The position numbers were made by a program, and so were the translations under genes. This document shows positions 44,097-53,422 of a DNA stretch of 64,000 bases, piece after piece (positions within the stretch are counted from its first letter, which is position 1; every line of letters begins with the position of its first letter). Source of the DNA: Marivita cryptomonadis (GTDB lineage: Bacteria; Pseudomonadota; Alphaproteobacteria; Rhodobacterales; Rhodobacteraceae); assembly GCF_002115725.1 (NCBI RefSeq), contig NZ_JFKD01000012.1:1-64000 (forward strand), read 5' to 3'. The notes under the pieces were generated by a model. That model was not told the DNA's origin, made no database searches, and saw only the letters and a list, made by a program, of their open reading frames with translations.

Positions 44097-44261
44097 ATGT
44101 CATGGTTGGATAGAATCCGCATCTTTTACGGTGGAGGCAGCACACCAAGCGCGTCTTCCTCTGTTCCGGAAATCGACGCAAGCAGCGGTGCACTGGCCTT
44201 GGCCGTTGTCGCAGCTGCTATGCTGTTGGCCTGGGAAGTCCGTCGTCGCAAGCGCGCCTGA
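44097..44261 (+). CDS. VPEID-CTERM exosortase substrate protein, 54 residues
   Basis: This very small protein starts 7 bp after AGGAGGT. Its C-terminal half is a textbook exosortase sorting signal: VPEID at residues 23-27, a hydrophobic helix (ALALAVVAAAMLLAWEV) and a basic end (RRRKRA). Only about 22 residues precede the signal (MSWLDRIRIFYGGGSTPSAS), and no separate N-terminal signal peptide is evident. The processed product would thus be a peptide of about 25 residues or a lipid/glycan-linked tag. It lies beside the gene for exosortase E, which is defined by this motif. A terminator follows at 44283. Confidence 0.9.
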   Translation: MSWLDRIRIFYGGGSTPSASSSVPEIDASSGALALAVVAAAMLLAWEVRRRKRA

Positions 44262-44282
44262 CGGATCCTCTTGGGAACACAG

Positions 44283-44313
44283 GCATCCGGCGTTCTCGTC
44301 GGATGCTTTTTTT
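44283..44313. terminator. Rho-independent terminator after the VPEID-CTERM gene
   Basis: GCATCCG and CGGATGC form a 7-bp stem with a 10-nt loop, followed by seven T residues, 21 bp after the stop codon and 20 bp before the end of the convergent exosortase gene. Confidence 0.85.
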
Positions 44314-44333
44314 GTGCCCTGAGATGATCCCCG

Positions 44334-45911
44334 TCAGATAAGCGACCACTGGCCCGTCGCTACAGCCGCCGCCGCAATCAAAACGTTCGCAACGGCATGC
44401 GCGACAATAGCATCGAACAGCCTGCCCCGTCTGAGCAGAACAAGCGCGAAGATGACACCGGCCAAAGCCGCCGCTATGGGTCGGGAATGCAGCGCTGCAA
44501 ATCCCGCCGTTGTCACCAAGATCGCCGCACCACGGCGCCACCGGGTTCCATCGTCGATCAGGCTGAAAAGATATCCTCGGAAAAATAGCTCCTCCACGAT
44601 TGGCACCAAAATGGCGGTGCCGATCACCCGAAGCACAACCCAAAGCGCCAACGCCAATGTCGAGAATTCAGCAAGCGACTCGTACGGCTCTGCCGGTTCT
44701 GCGGTAACGACCCAGCCTATTGCGATCACGACACCGGCCCCGATCGCGATCAGATCAATGTCCCGCGTCAGTGCGAGAACGGGTTTGCGGAACACCCACA
44801 ATGCGAGGCTCATGGCCACAACCTGAACGCCGTACCAGACCTCGGGGGTTTGCGAGAAGGTGTGCACGAAAAGCGCCGACAGCATGAAGGCAAGGAACGG
44901 GACAATGAACGCTGTTGCCGTGTCTTCCCTTAAAGGAGGACGATCCACGCGTGTCACGGTCGCTTGCGATGTGCCAAGGCCCGGCAGCACGTTGACCACC
45001 GTGAGGATCAAAAGCGCAAGCAATGTGAAGGACAGCCATCCGGCAAAGCTATGGAAGCCGTTGACCGCCAATTCGGGCGACACATAGGCCCCGATCAAGA
45101 TCAGCACGCTGATCCGCACGATATTGAGCAAGAAGCTCAGCAAAAGCGCAGCGGGCCAAACGATGAGCCAGAACCGACCCATGCGCAGGTCGTCCTTCAT
45201 CATCAGGGCATAAATGCCCATGAATGCAGTGGTGAGCGCCAGACCTTCGATCCCGGAACAGGACTCCGCCACCTCGACAAAGAAGTCGAGGATGCCGATC
45301 GTTTCCGCCTCTGGATTGACGAAGACCTCGTTTCCGAGCAACGCAAGGACAACCGCCACGCCGTAAAATGTTACCAGTTGAAGGGTCTCAAACCAGTTCC
45401 ACGCGAGACTGATCGCCCATGCCAGCGACGGGATCAGCAGCGCAATTGCGATGGTCGGCGCAAGAATGCGCGCATGAGCTGTCCACAGATCGCGCCATGC
45501 TCTGAATGGCATCAGCCAAAGCACCGCGCCCACCAGTGCCACGATACCGCCCAAGGCCAAAGCTGACAGGAAGGCTTCGGCGTAATCGACAAACTGCCCC
45601 TGAGACAATAAAAACGTCGGCGCTGCGATCAGAGTGAGACCCGCAATATGCACCAGCCCCCACCTGCGCGACGCAGCGCTGGCAACAGACGCGCGTTGTA
45701 CAAGATCGGCACGCAGGGACGGCTGGAAGAACAACAAAAGCGCAAACCCAGCCGCGAGACACAGGCCAAGTACCATGCCCAGACGGATGCCCCGACACAA
45801 AAGGAAGAGATCGGTTTGGCGGCATTCGAAATCGCTGAACACCTGATACAGTGCAACGATTGCGACCGCTTCGAGCAGCAACAGCACCTGTGAAAAAATC
45901 AATCGTGACAT
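44334..45911 (-). CDS. xrtE: Exosortase E fused to a CPBP intramembrane protease (XrtE)
   Basis: This 525-residue polytopic protein has an exosortase domain in its first 310 or so residues. The catalytic triad is visible: Cys218 in AESCSGIEGL, Arg266 in LNIVRISVL and His287 in NGFHSFAGW. The C-terminal part (about 335-525) is a CPBP/Abi-type membrane protease with the pair E440-E441 (VEELFFRGYLF, including Arg445), His475 and His505 (AHAVANVL). This two-enzyme fusion matches the exosortase E/protease of the VPEID-CTERM system. The ATG at 45911 begins the first membrane helix; a longer frame starts 12 codons upstream. It converges with its apparent substrate gene. Confidence 0.93.
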   Translation of the reverse strand: MSRLIFSQVLLLLEAVAIVALYQVFSDFECRQTDLFLLCRGIRLGMVLGLCLAAGFALLLFFQPSLRADLVQRASVASAASRRWGLVHIAGLTLIAAPTFLLSQGQFVDYAEAFLSALALGGIVALVGAVLWLMPFRAWRDLWTAHARILAPTIAIALLIPSLAWAISLAWNWFETLQLVTFYGVAVVLALLGNEVFVNPEAETIGILDFFVEVAESCSGIEGLALTTAFMGIYALMMKDDLRMGRFWLIVWPAALLLSFLLNIVRISVLILIGAYVSPELAVNGFHSFAGWLSFTLLALLILTVVNVLPGLGTSQATVTRVDRPPLREDTATAFIVPFLAFMLSALFVHTFSQTPEVWYGVQVVAMSLALWVFRKPVLALTRDIDLIAIGAGVVIAIGWVVTAEPAEPYESLAEFSTLALALWVVLRVIGTAILVPIVEELFFRGYLFSLIDDGTRWRRGAAILVTTAGFAALHSRPIAAALAGVIFALVLLRRGRLFDAIVAHAVANVLIAAAAVATGQWSLI

Positions 45912-46010
45912 CGTGACAGTTTGCTCTTCAACCGTGGAACCGTGCAAACCATGATCTTTTCAACTGGCGGTTTTGTGACCACGATGTGGTCATTCGCCGT
46001 CCTCTTTCGG

Positions 46011-47825
46011 TCAGGCCGCCTCTTCTTCCTGCATTTGCCGGTTCCAAAGCGTCGCATACCGCCCGTGGCTGGCCAAGAGGCTGTCATGTGTGCCCTCTTC
46101 CACAACCTGCCCGTTTTCCAACACGACGATGCGATCTGCGTCGGCAATGGTGGACAGTCGGTGTGCGATGGTGATCACAGTGCGCCCTTCACCTGCAAGC
46201 TTGAGTGCACCCTGAATTGAGGCTTCGGTTTCGGAATCAAGCGCGGATGTCGCTTCATCAAGGATGAGGATCGGCGGGTTCTTGAGAAGCGTGCGCGCGA
46301 TGCCGACGCGCTGCTTTTCGCCACCCGAGAGTTTCAGTCCGCGTTCCCCTACCATCGTGTCATAGCCTTCGGGCAGCGACAGGATGAAGTCGTGGATCTG
46401 TGCGGCCCGAGCGGCAGCGGTGATGTCGTCTTCGGTGGCGTTGGCCCGGCCATAGGCGATGTTGTAGCGGATGGTATCATTAAATAGCACCGTGTCCTGC
46501 GGCACCACGCCGATGGCGTCGTGCAGGCTGTCCTGCGTCACGTCGCGCACGTCCTGCCCATCAATCCGCACCGCGCCATCGGTCACATCATAGAAGCGGA
46601 ACAGCAGCCGCCCGATGGTGGACTTGCCCGAGCCGGAAGGCCCGACCAGTGCCACGTTTTCGCCTGACCGAACATTGAGCGACACACCCTTGAGGATCGG
46701 GCGTGCAGGGTCGTAGCCGAATTTTACAGTATCAAACTGCACCGCGCCGTGTGACACCTTCAGATCAGGCGCGCCGGGCTTGTCTGAGACTTCCTGCGGC
46801 TGTTCTAGCAGGTCGAACATCTCGCCCATATCGACAAGCGCCTGTCGGATCTCACGGTAGACCGTGCCAAGGAAGTTCAGCGGCATGGTGATCTGGATCA
46901 TGTAGGCGTTGACCATCACAAAATCGCCCACGGTGATCGTGCCTGCCTGCACCCCGAACGCCGCCATCACCATGACAGCCACAAGACCGGAGGTGATGAT
47001 CAGGCTTTGGCCGAAATTCAGCATGGCAAGCGAGGTTGCGGTTTTGATCGCAGCCCCCTCATAGGCTTCCATCGAACTGTCGTAGCGGGCGGCTTCGCGG
47101 GACTCGGCCCCGAAATACTTGACGGTCTCAAAGTTCAGCAGACTGTCGATGGCCTTTTGGTTCGCATCCGTGTCCTGCTCGTTCATTTCGCGCCGCAGGC
47201 GAACGCGCCATTCGGTGACCTTGAAAGTGAACCAGACGTAAATCGCGATAGTGACCAGAACGACAGCCATATACCGGATGTCGAGCAGCCAGAGCAGAAC
47301 CAACGAGACAAGCAACAGTTCGAGGATCAACGGACCGACACTGAACAGCATAAAGCGCAGCAGAAAGTCGACGCCTTTGACCCCACGTTCGATAATCCGG
47401 CTTAACCCGCCGGTCTTGCGGGTGATGTGATAGCGCATCGACAGGCGGTGAATATGGGTGAAGGTTTCCAGCGCCAGCATCCGCAGCGCACGTTGACCCA
47501 CCCGGGCAAACACCCCGTCCCGCAATTGCTGGAAGCCCACGTTCATCAGGCGCGAAAAGCCATACGCTAATGTGAGGCCAACCCCGCCCAGCACAAGATC
47601 AGAGGCCTGCCCCGATAGCGCATCAACCGCTTTGCCGAAAAGGAGCGGTGCGAGCATGTTGACCAGCTTGGCCAGCACCAGACTCACCAGCGCGATTACG
47701 ACGCGACGTTTGACCCACGGCTTGTCATCCGGCCAGAGATACGGACCAACCTTACGGATGGTGCGCAAGCCGGAGCGGCGTTCATTTGCAGCCAGTTCGG
47801 CGTCGGTGGTCGTGTCGGCGGGCAT
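46011..47825 (-). CDS. Atm1-like ABC exporter (half-transporter)
   Basis: This 604-residue protein has an N-terminal six-helix ABC exporter domain (about 40-320) and a nucleotide-binding domain (about 360-595). The latter holds Walker A GPSGSGKST, a Q-loop VVPQDTVLFN, signature LSGGEKQRVGIARTL and Walker B ILILDEATSALD. Sequence style (MLAPLLFGKAVDALSG, FGAESREAARYDSS) matches bacterial Atm1/HMT1 proteins, which export glutathione-linked compounds, metal conjugates or Fe-S precursors. It forms a homodimer. It lies 99 bp upstream of the exosortase gene on the same strand. No functional tie to the exosortase is evident. Confidence 0.88.
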   Translation of the reverse strand: MPADTTTDAELAANERRSGLRTIRKVGPYLWPDDKPWVKRRVVIALVSLVLAKLVNMLAPLLFGKAVDALSGQASDLVLGGVGLTLAYGFSRLMNVGFQQLRDGVFARVGQRALRMLALETFTHIHRLSMRYHITRKTGGLSRIIERGVKGVDFLLRFMLFSVGPLILELLLVSLVLLWLLDIRYMAVVLVTIAIYVWFTFKVTEWRVRLRREMNEQDTDANQKAIDSLLNFETVKYFGAESREAARYDSSMEAYEGAAIKTATSLAMLNFGQSLIITSGLVAVMVMAAFGVQAGTITVGDFVMVNAYMIQITMPLNFLGTVYREIRQALVDMGEMFDLLEQPQEVSDKPGAPDLKVSHGAVQFDTVKFGYDPARPILKGVSLNVRSGENVALVGPSGSGKSTIGRLLFRFYDVTDGAVRIDGQDVRDVTQDSLHDAIGVVPQDTVLFNDTIRYNIAYGRANATEDDITAAARAAQIHDFILSLPEGYDTMVGERGLKLSGGEKQRVGIARTLLKNPPILILDEATSALDSETEASIQGALKLAGEGRTVITIAHRLSTIADADRIVVLENGQVVEEGTHDSLLASHGRYATLWNRQMQEEEAA

Positions 47826-47888
47826 GAGCAGGTCTTTCGTCTTGTTCGACGCCCTGACTTAGCCCGCCCTGCCCTGAAGGACCAGTGC

Positions 47889-49448
47889 TCACCGTGCCTT
47901 GAAGAGGCCCCCAAGGATGCCTCGGACGATCCGCCGCCCCGTTGTGCCCTTGAGTTCCTTGACGACCACATTGGCGATGGCCTCGCCAAGGCTTTCGTCC
48001 TTGCGACGGCTGCGACTGGTGCGGGTGGGCTGTGACGTCGACCGCCCCACACGGGTGCCGGTATAGCGCCGACCGGCATTGTATTCGCGCATTGCCGCGT
48101 CCAGCTCGGCTTCTTTCTGTTCCGCTTCTTCGGCGGCAGCGGCGGCTTCGGCTGTCCGTTGAGCAAGGATCTCGTAGGCGGATTGGCGGTCCAGACGCTG
48201 GGTGTATTTGTCACCAAGATCACTCGCGCCCATGATCCCGCCCCGCTCTGCCGGGGTGATAGGCCCAAGCTGTGACGAGGGCGGGCGGATCAGCGTGCGT
48301 TCGACGATGCCCGGTATGCCTTTGCGCTCCAGCATCGAGGTCACAGCCTCACCAACACCGACTTCGCGGATTGCCTGTTCGGTGTCGAAAGACGGGTTCT
48401 CGCGATAGGTTTCTGCTGCCATGCGCAGTGCCTTGCGATCGCGTGCAGTGAAGGCACGCAGCGCGTGCTGTACGCGGTTGCCGAGCTGTCCAAGGATATC
48501 TTCGGGAATGTCATCCGGGTTCTGGGTGATGAAATACACACCAACGCCTTTGGACCGGATCAGGCGCGCCACTTGTTCGACCTTGTCGACCAAGGCTTTG
48601 GGGGCATCGTCAAAAAGCAGGTGTGCTTCGTCGAAGAAGAAAACGAGCTTGGGCTTCTCCGGATCGCCCACCTCGGGCAGTTCCTCGAAGAGTTCAGACA
48701 GCAACCAGAGCAGAAAAGTCGCGTAAAGCCGTGGAGACCCCATAAGCTTGTCTGCCGCAAGGATATTAACTTGCCCCAGACCGTTGGGATCAGTGCGCAT
48801 CAGGTCGCGCAATTCCAGTGCGGGCTCACCGAAGAAATCTGCGCCGCCTTGGTTCTCGAGAACCAGCAAACGGCGCTGGATCGCGCCCACCGATTGGACC
48901 GCGATGTTGCCGTAGCGAAGTGACACCGTATCCCGGTTTTCGCCCAGCCAGACCAACATGGATTGCAAATCCTTAAGGTCGAGCAAGGGCAGTCCTTCCT
49001 CATCCGCCACGCGGAAGGCGATGTTCAGGATACCCTCCTGTGCTTCGGAAAGCTCCAGAAGCCGTGAAATCAAAAGCGGTCCCATTTCCGCGACAGTTGT
49101 GCGGATCGGGTGTCCCTGATCACCGAACAGATCCCAGAACGTGACGGGAAAATCTCGGTAGGTGTAGTCCTCAAAACCGATGGTCTTTGCCCGGTCAGTA
49201 AAAGGTTGATGCAGCTTGAACTCTGGGCTTCCAGGTTTCGCGAGCCCCGACAGATCGCCTTTCACGTCGGACATGAACACGGGCACACCCTGAGCGGAAA
49301 AGCCTTCGGCAAGGATCTGAAGGGTGACGGTTTTCCCGGTTCCGGTCGCCCCGGCCACAAGCCCATGTCGGTTCGCATAGTCCAACCGAAGCCATTGCTT
49401 GACGCTGTAGCTTTCCCCACCGCCACCGACGAACACACCGTTTTCCAT
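47889..49448 (-). CDS. HerA-like ATPase of the DUF853 family (YjgR-like)
   Basis: This 519-residue P-loop ATPase has Walker A GATGTGKT near residue 35, [15 protein letters not shown] just after, and Walker [17 protein letters not shown] near 270, with the arginine-rich [20 protein letters not shown]. These are typical of the DUF853/HerA-like helicase group (YjgR in E. coli), whose physiological role is poorly known. A charged Ala/Glu helix lies near 420-450, and the C-terminus is basic. ATG at 49448 is favoured over one 6 codons upstream because it begins the conserved [12 protein letters not shown]. Confidence 0.85.
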   Translation of the reverse strand: MENGVFVGGGGESYSVKQWLRLDYANRHGLVAGATGTGKTVTLQILAEGFSAQGVPVFMSDVKGDLSGLAKPGSPEFKLHQPFTDRAKTIGFEDYTYRDFPVTFWDLFGDQGHPIRTTVAEMGPLLISRLLELSEAQEGILNIAFRVADEEGLPLLDLKDLQSMLVWLGENRDTVSLRYGNIAVQSVGAIQRRLLVLENQGGADFFGEPALELRDLMRTDPNGLGQVNILAADKLMGSPRLYATFLLWLLSELFEELPEVGDPEKPKLVFFFDEAHLLFDDAPKALVDKVEQVARLIRSKGVGVYFITQNPDDIPEDILGQLGNRVQHALRAFTARDRKALRMAAETYRENPSFDTEQAIREVGVGEAVTSMLERKGIPGIVERTLIRPPSSQLGPITPAERGGIMGASDLGDKYTQRLDRQSAYEILAQRTAEAAAAAEEAEQKEAELDAAMREYNAGRRYTGTRVGRSTSQPTRTSRSRRKDESLGEAIANVVVKELKGTTGRRIVRGILGGLFKAR

Positions 49449-49509
49449 ACGCTTTCCCCAAACCACGCTTCAGAACCCGAACATACAAACTTAACCTTTT
49501 GCCGCCAGT

Positions 49510-49598
49510 ATGTTTTTGCCCGGAGCGTGGTGTTCCCCCTGTGATCCGGGCATTCTTCCCTGTTGGACTGGCCACGCTTCTCAGCGTGGCCTTTTTTT
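49510..49598 (+). ncRNA. Candidate small RNA 1 with C-rich loop
   Basis: A transcript starting near 49510-49518 would fold into a first hairpin (GCCCGGA at 49518-49524 with TCCGGGC at 49545-49551), whose 20-nt loop carries TTCCCCCT. Next come a pyrimidine-rich linker (49552-49569) and a perfect 8-bp terminator hairpin (GGCCACGC/GCGTGGCC, 49570-49591) with seven T residues. C-rich loops that can pair with ribosome binding sites are typical of alphaproteobacterial sRNAs. The promoter is not clear. No Rfam family is assigned. Confidence 0.6.
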
Positions 49599-49624
49599 GT
49601 GAATTCACGATTGAATTTTGCCTG

Positions 49625-49653
49625 TTGACGCTGTGGATTTCATTTCGTAGCGT
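49625..49653 (+). promoter_or_regulatory. Sigma-70-like promoter for candidate small RNA 2
   Basis: TTGACG at 49625-49630 and TAGCGT at 49648-49653 are spaced by exactly 17 bp, matching -35/-10 geometry. Transcription would begin near 49660, a short distance before a compact, terminator-ended transcript. Confidence 0.5.
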
Positions 49654-49659
49654 CACGGC

Positions 49660-49728
49660 AATAATAGTCGGCCGGTCCGACAGGGAGCAAGAGAGGGGAG
49701 ATGCACCACTGCATCTTCCCTTTTTATT
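49660..49728 (+). ncRNA. Candidate small RNA 2 with purine-rich linker
   Basis: This transcript of about 70 nt would form a small hairpin (GTCGG/CCGAC at 49667-49681), a G/A-rich linker, and a terminator with an 11-bp stem at 49695-49720 (4-nt loop), followed by five T residues. Bases 49675-49686 can pair along 12 nt, with one G-U pair, with the single-stranded linker of candidate RNA 1 (49557-49568). No start codon with a ribosome binding site lies within it. Confidence 0.55.
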
Positions 49729-49907
49729 TCAACGCCTTGCATATTGAACTTCAGTTGGCGTCTGAACGAACTGATGTCCAAAACTGTCTTTTGGAAGGCG
49801 CAAGAATCCGCCGCCTCCCTGTGCACAAGTTTGTGTTTTGGCCTGACACTGTTCGCCGCCCGTGATAACGCACGAACAAACATGACCGATGCTTCGGAGA
49901 GGACTTT

Positions 49908-50531
49908 ATGACCAAACCCCTTTTGCTTCTGACCACGATTGCAGGCCTCGCATTTTCCAGCGCCGCCTTGGCGCAGGAAACCACGGCACCTGAAGGCACC
50001 GAAGCACCGACGGCCAATGCAGACCTGTCGGTTCTTGATACAGGCGAGCCGGTGGTCGATCAAAACGCCGATGACAACACCTATGTCAAAAACACCCACG
50101 GTGACTGGGCGGTTCAATGTCTGCGCGTGCAAGAAGGTCCCGAGCCTTGCCAGATGTACCAATTGCTGCGTGACCAAAACGGCGGCAGCGTGGCCGAGGT
50201 CAGCATCTTCCGTCTGACAAATGGCGGTCAGGTCGCGGCCGGCGGGACATTCGTTGTACCTTTGGAAACGCTGCTGACCGAAAAGCTGAATGTACGCGTC
50301 GATTCCGGTCAGGCCAAACGGTATGACTTTTCCTTCTGCACAAATGTCGGCTGCTACGCGCGCGTCGGTTTTACCGCCGAGGACGTGGCTGCGTTCCGTC
50401 GTGGCAACGTCGCGAACGTGATGATCGTGCCCGCACTGGCACCCGATCAGCGCGTGACCGTGACGATGTCGCTGTCCGGCTTTACAGCGGCCTATGACGA
50501 AATCACGGCTTTGGAAGAGCAGCGCCAGTAA
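49908..50531 (+). CDS. Invasion-associated locus B (IalB)-family periplasmic protein
   Basis: This 207-residue protein has a signal peptide (cleavage near ALA-QET), a low-complexity Glu/Ala/Pro stretch, and an IalB-like domain opening NTHGDWAVQCLR. Paired cysteines (QCLRVQEGPEPCQMYQ and SFCTNVGCYARVG) should form disulfides. The family is widespread in alphaproteobacteria; it was named for Bartonella invasion but in free-living species has no settled function. Two candidate sRNAs lie upstream on the same strand. Confidence 0.87.
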   Translation: MTKPLLLLTTIAGLAFSSAALAQETTAPEGTEAPTANADLSVLDTGEPVVDQNADDNTYVKNTHGDWAVQCLRVQEGPEPCQMYQLLRDQNGGSVAEVSIFRLTNGGQVAAGGTFVVPLETLLTEKLNVRVDSGQAKRYDFSFCTNVGCYARVGFTAEDVAAFRRGNVANVMIVPALAPDQRVTVTMSLSGFTAAYDEITALEEQRQ

Positions 50532-50556
50532 CACAGCTTTCCGGAAAACATCACGA

Positions 50557-50590
50557 GGGGGTGGGATCTGCCGATCTTGCCCCCGTTTCT
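50557..50590. terminator. Terminator-like hairpin between the IalB-like gene and lpxB
   Basis: GGGGGTGGGAT pairs with ATCTTGCCCCC through three G-U pairs around a short loop, followed by GTTTCT. It lies 25 bp after the IalB-like stop and touches the lpxB stop, so it may serve the plus-strand gene. Confidence 0.5.
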
Positions 50591-51731
50591 ATTTCAGACC
50601 ATCCAGAACCGCCAAGGCAGCCCGTTCACCGGGGGGCCGCCCCCCTTTGCCCAACCGCTCCATCGTCAAAGCCATTGCCGCTTTCTGTTGCTCAGGCGCA
50701 TCCAGAACAGCCGAGACAGCCTTGGCAATCTTGTCGGGCTCGCAGTTTGCGCCGATGAATTCGGGAATAACGCGGGTCTCGGACACAAGGTTGACCAAAG
50801 TCACTGTGTCCACGCGCAACATCCGCCCAATGATCTGCCGCGAAAGCCAGTTCATGTCATAGGCGATCACCATCGGCGTGCCCGATGCGGCAAGCTCGAG
50901 CGAGACTGTGCCAGACGCCGCAACGGCCACGTCGGCTGCAGCAAAAGCGGCCTGTTTCGTTGCCATGCCGGACTTGGAAGGGTCAATTATCATCGGTTTG
51001 ACCGACCAAGTGGCAGCCGCTTCGGCCACAACAGACGCCACGTTCGGGGCTGCGGGTAGAACAAAGCGCAGGTTGGGATGGCGCACGTGCAGTTCAGCCA
51101 CCACATCAGCAAAGATCGGCAACAGCCGTGAAACCTCGCTCCGGCGCGACCCCGGCAGGATCAAAGCCAAGGGCGCGGTGCCAATGTCAAACCGGGCGCG
51201 AAAAGCGGATATGTCGTCAGAGGTCGCAATGGGATCGGTGACAACCGGATGACCGACGAAGTCGCATCGCATCCCTGCGGCTTCCATGTAGGGCGGCTCA
51301 AAGGGCAAGAGCGCCAGAACCTGGTCGATATGTGCCGCCATCTTTTTCGCGCGCCCCGGGCGCCACGCCCATACCGTCGGCGCCACGTAATGCACCGTTC
51401 GGATCTCGCTGCGCGCCTTGACAAGTTTGGCCACGCGCAGGCTGAATTCCGGAAGGTCGATGGTGATCAAAACATCCGGTTTTGCGTCCAGCACAGCGTC
51501 GGCAGTCTGGCGGATGCGCGCTTTAAGGTGACGGTATTGCGATAAGATTTCGGTGATGCCCATGATCGAAATCTCATCGATGGGAAACAAGCTTTGCAGC
51601 CCCTCGGCAATCATCCGGTCGCCGCCGATGCCTTCGAAGATCACATCGTCTGCATGTTGGCGCAGCCCCGCCATCAGCGAAGCACCCAGCTTGTCGCCAG
51701 AGGCTTCTCCAGCAATGACGAAGACCCGCAT
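50589..51731 (-). CDS. lpxB: Lipid-A-disaccharide synthase LpxB
   Basis: This 380-residue glycosyltransferase joins UDP-diacylglucosamine and lipid X to make the lipid A disaccharide at the inner membrane. Landmarks are VIAGEASGDKLGASLM at the N-terminus, GIGGDRMIAEG, VWAWRPGRAKKM, LPGSRRSEVSRLLP and ASGTVSLELAASGTPMVIAY. The ATG overlaps the lpxI stop (TGATG). It is the last gene of the envelope operon and follows the genes that make its substrates. Confidence 0.95.
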   Translation of the reverse strand: MRVFVIAGEASGDKLGASLMAGLRQHADDVIFEGIGGDRMIAEGLQSLFPIDEISIMGITEILSQYRHLKARIRQTADAVLDAKPDVLITIDLPEFSLRVAKLVKARSEIRTVHYVAPTVWAWRPGRAKKMAAHIDQVLALLPFEPPYMEAAGMRCDFVGHPVVTDPIATSDDISAFRARFDIGTAPLALILPGSRRSEVSRLLPIFADVVAELHVRHPNLRFVLPAAPNVASVVAEAAATWSVKPMIIDPSKSGMATKQAAFAAADVAVAASGTVSLELAASGTPMVIAYDMNWLSRQIIGRMLRVDTVTLVNLVSETRVIPEFIGANCEPDKIAKAVSAVLDAPEQQKAAMALTMERLGKGGRPPGERAALAVLDGLK

Positions 51732-52633
51732 CAGCCGCCCTTTTCCCGCACCCAAAGGAACAGACCCAAAGCATCGCAGCGCGCTACGGTGCGTGCACGG
51801 TCGAGGATCATCACGCCCCCCGCTTGGATCACGATGCCCGACAACCCGGCGGCGGCCACTGCATCCGGTGTCCCGGCCCCGATCACCGGCAGATCCGCAC
51901 GACGATCCTGCCCCGGTTTCGGCGCTTTGAAAAGAATGCCGCCATCGTCAGCCGAACTTCCCCCGGTCAGCCAGTCGGTTGCATCCCCCAGTAACCCACC
52001 AAACATATCGCTGGCGGCATTGATCGGGTTGGATAGAAAATCCCCGCTTCCCGCCAGCCGATCGCGTGCCAGACGGGTCAGCATGGCGTCGGTGCCTGCT
52101 GCGTCCTCACGCGCCAACACGCTGTCACCGCGCGCCACACAGGCCTGACCGGCGTCACGCGCGCCCATCGCAGCCACGGTGCGTTCGCCTATCCGGGCCT
52201 CGACCGCGTTCTGCGGCGCGTAGGTCTTGAGCGTCAGAACCCCTACAGCTGGCAGCAGATCCGGCACCAAATCATCTACGGAAGCAATAGAGAGCCCGGC
52301 TTCCTCGAACAGCTCCATCACGATCCTCAATGCACCATCATCACCCGAGGTCAGCGCGGTTTGCAGCCGGGGCACCAAGGGGGCCGTCTTTGCATCCAGA
52401 CGTGCAGGATCAATCGGAGGACGCCGGATCGCCCCGCACAGACACACCTGTTTGACACCACGCGACTTGAGCGTGTCGAGCAGGCTACCGAGTGTTTCAA
52501 GATGGAAGGTCAGATCGGCGGTCAGCCCATCGGGTTCAAACCCGTGTAACACGCAGATCAGTGGGCGCGAGCTTTGCGCATCGGCGACGATACGCGGCAA
52601 CCGCCCCTGCCCGCAGATCAGCGCCAGCGTCAT
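51731..52633 (-). CDS. lpxI: UDP-2,3-diacylglucosamine pyrophosphatase LpxI
   Basis: This 300-residue protein is the LpxI type (DUF1009) of UDP-diacylglucosamine hydrolase, used in most alphaproteobacteria in place of LpxH. It hydrolyses UDP-diacylglucosamine to lipid X and UMP. Visible family stretches are ALICGQGRLPRIVAD at the start, KQVCLCGAIRRP, and DLPVIGAGTPDAVAAAGLSGI near the end. It is placed between lpxA and lpxB, as usual, with 3 bp to lpxA and a 1-bp overlap with lpxB. Confidence 0.93.
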   Translation of the reverse strand: MTLALICGQGRLPRIVADAQSSRPLICVLHGFEPDGLTADLTFHLETLGSLLDTLKSRGVKQVCLCGAIRRPPIDPARLDAKTAPLVPRLQTALTSGDDGALRIVMELFEEAGLSIASVDDLVPDLLPAVGVLTLKTYAPQNAVEARIGERTVAAMGARDAGQACVARGDSVLAREDAAGTDAMLTRLARDRLAGSGDFLSNPINAASDMFGGLLGDATDWLTGGSSADDGGILFKAPKPGQDRRADLPVIGAGTPDAVAAAGLSGIVIQAGGVMILDRARTVARCDALGLFLWVREKGG

Positions 52634-52636
52634 CGT

Positions 52637-53422
52637 TCAGCCCGGCGTGAGGAAGGACCGGTCAGTCTCTCCCAGGATGAAGTCAACGATGTGGTGGACG
52701 TATTCACTGTCGGTTTCTTCGCCCAGACGCTTGGCCCGCTCCTGAAACGCGCCTTCGCCCTGTGCCAGCATTTGGAAGGCCGCACGCAGCGCTGTGATGT
52801 CGGCACGGCTGACACCCTTGCGCTTGAGACCTACAAGGTTCAGCCCATCCAGCCGCCCCCGATCGGCCTGCACAAGGCCATAGGGGATCACGTCATTCGT
52901 CACCATCGTTACCGCACCAATGATCGCTCCACGACCGATCCGTACGAACTGGTGGACGCCCGAAAGGCCGCCGACGATCACATCGTCTTCCAGAACGCAA
53001 TGCCCCGCCAAGGCCGCGCTGTTGACCACGATCACGCGGTTGCCGATCTGCACATCGTGGGCGACATGACAGCCCGCCATGAACAGATTATCGTCCCCCA
53101 CACGCGTCACGCCACCGCCACCCTTGGTGCCGGTATTCATGGTCACGTGTTCACGGATGCGATTGCGCGCACCGATGACAAGGCTGGTCTTTTCGCCATC
53201 AAATTTGAGGTCTTGCGGGATCTCACCGATGACGGCGAAAGAGTAGACCTCGGTCCCTTCACCGACTGACGTCTGACCAGCGACCACAACATGGCTTTTT
53301 AGAACCACGTTATTGGCCAGCGTGACTTCCGGACCGATATGACAGAACGGGCCGATGACGCAGCCATCACCGATCTGCGCGCCCTCTTCGATCACGGCAC
53401 TGGGGTGAATTTGGGCTGTCAC
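52637..53422 (-). CDS. lpxA: UDP-N-acetylglucosamine acyltransferase LpxA
   Basis: This 261-residue enzyme carries out the first step of lipid A synthesis. It is a left-handed beta-helix made of hexapeptide repeats ([20 protein letters not shown] and similar). The catalytic histidine is expected in the [14 protein letters not shown] region, and NTGTKGGGG is also typical. I start at GTG 53422, which overlaps the fabZ stop (GTGA); a longer frame would read 11 codons of fabZ sequence. The C-terminal helical domain is complete. Confidence 0.95.
   Translation of the reverse strand: MTAQIHPSAVIEEGAQIGDGCVIGPFCHIGPEVTLANNVVLKSHVVVAGQTSVGEGTEVYSFAVIGEIPQDLKFDGEKTSLVIGARNRIREHVTMNTGTKGGGGVTRVGDDNLFMAGCHVAHDVQIGNRVIVVNSAALAGHCVLEDDVIVGGLSGVHQFVRIGRGAIIGAVTMVTNDVIPYGLVQADRGRLDGLNLVGLKRKGVSRADITALRAAFQMLAQGEGAFQERAKRLGEETDSEYVHHIVDFILGETDRSFLTPG

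Larger units (their letters stand above)
49449..49907. other. Long divergent intergenic region holding two candidate small RNAs
   Basis: No protein gene is supported in this 459-bp stretch between divergent genes. It contains two strong plus-strand Rho-independent terminators (ending at 49598 and 49725) and a promoter-like sequence between them. Terminators here can serve only short transcripts that begin within the gap. The remaining part, about 49730-49907, should hold the promoter of the IalB-like gene. Confidence 0.7.
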
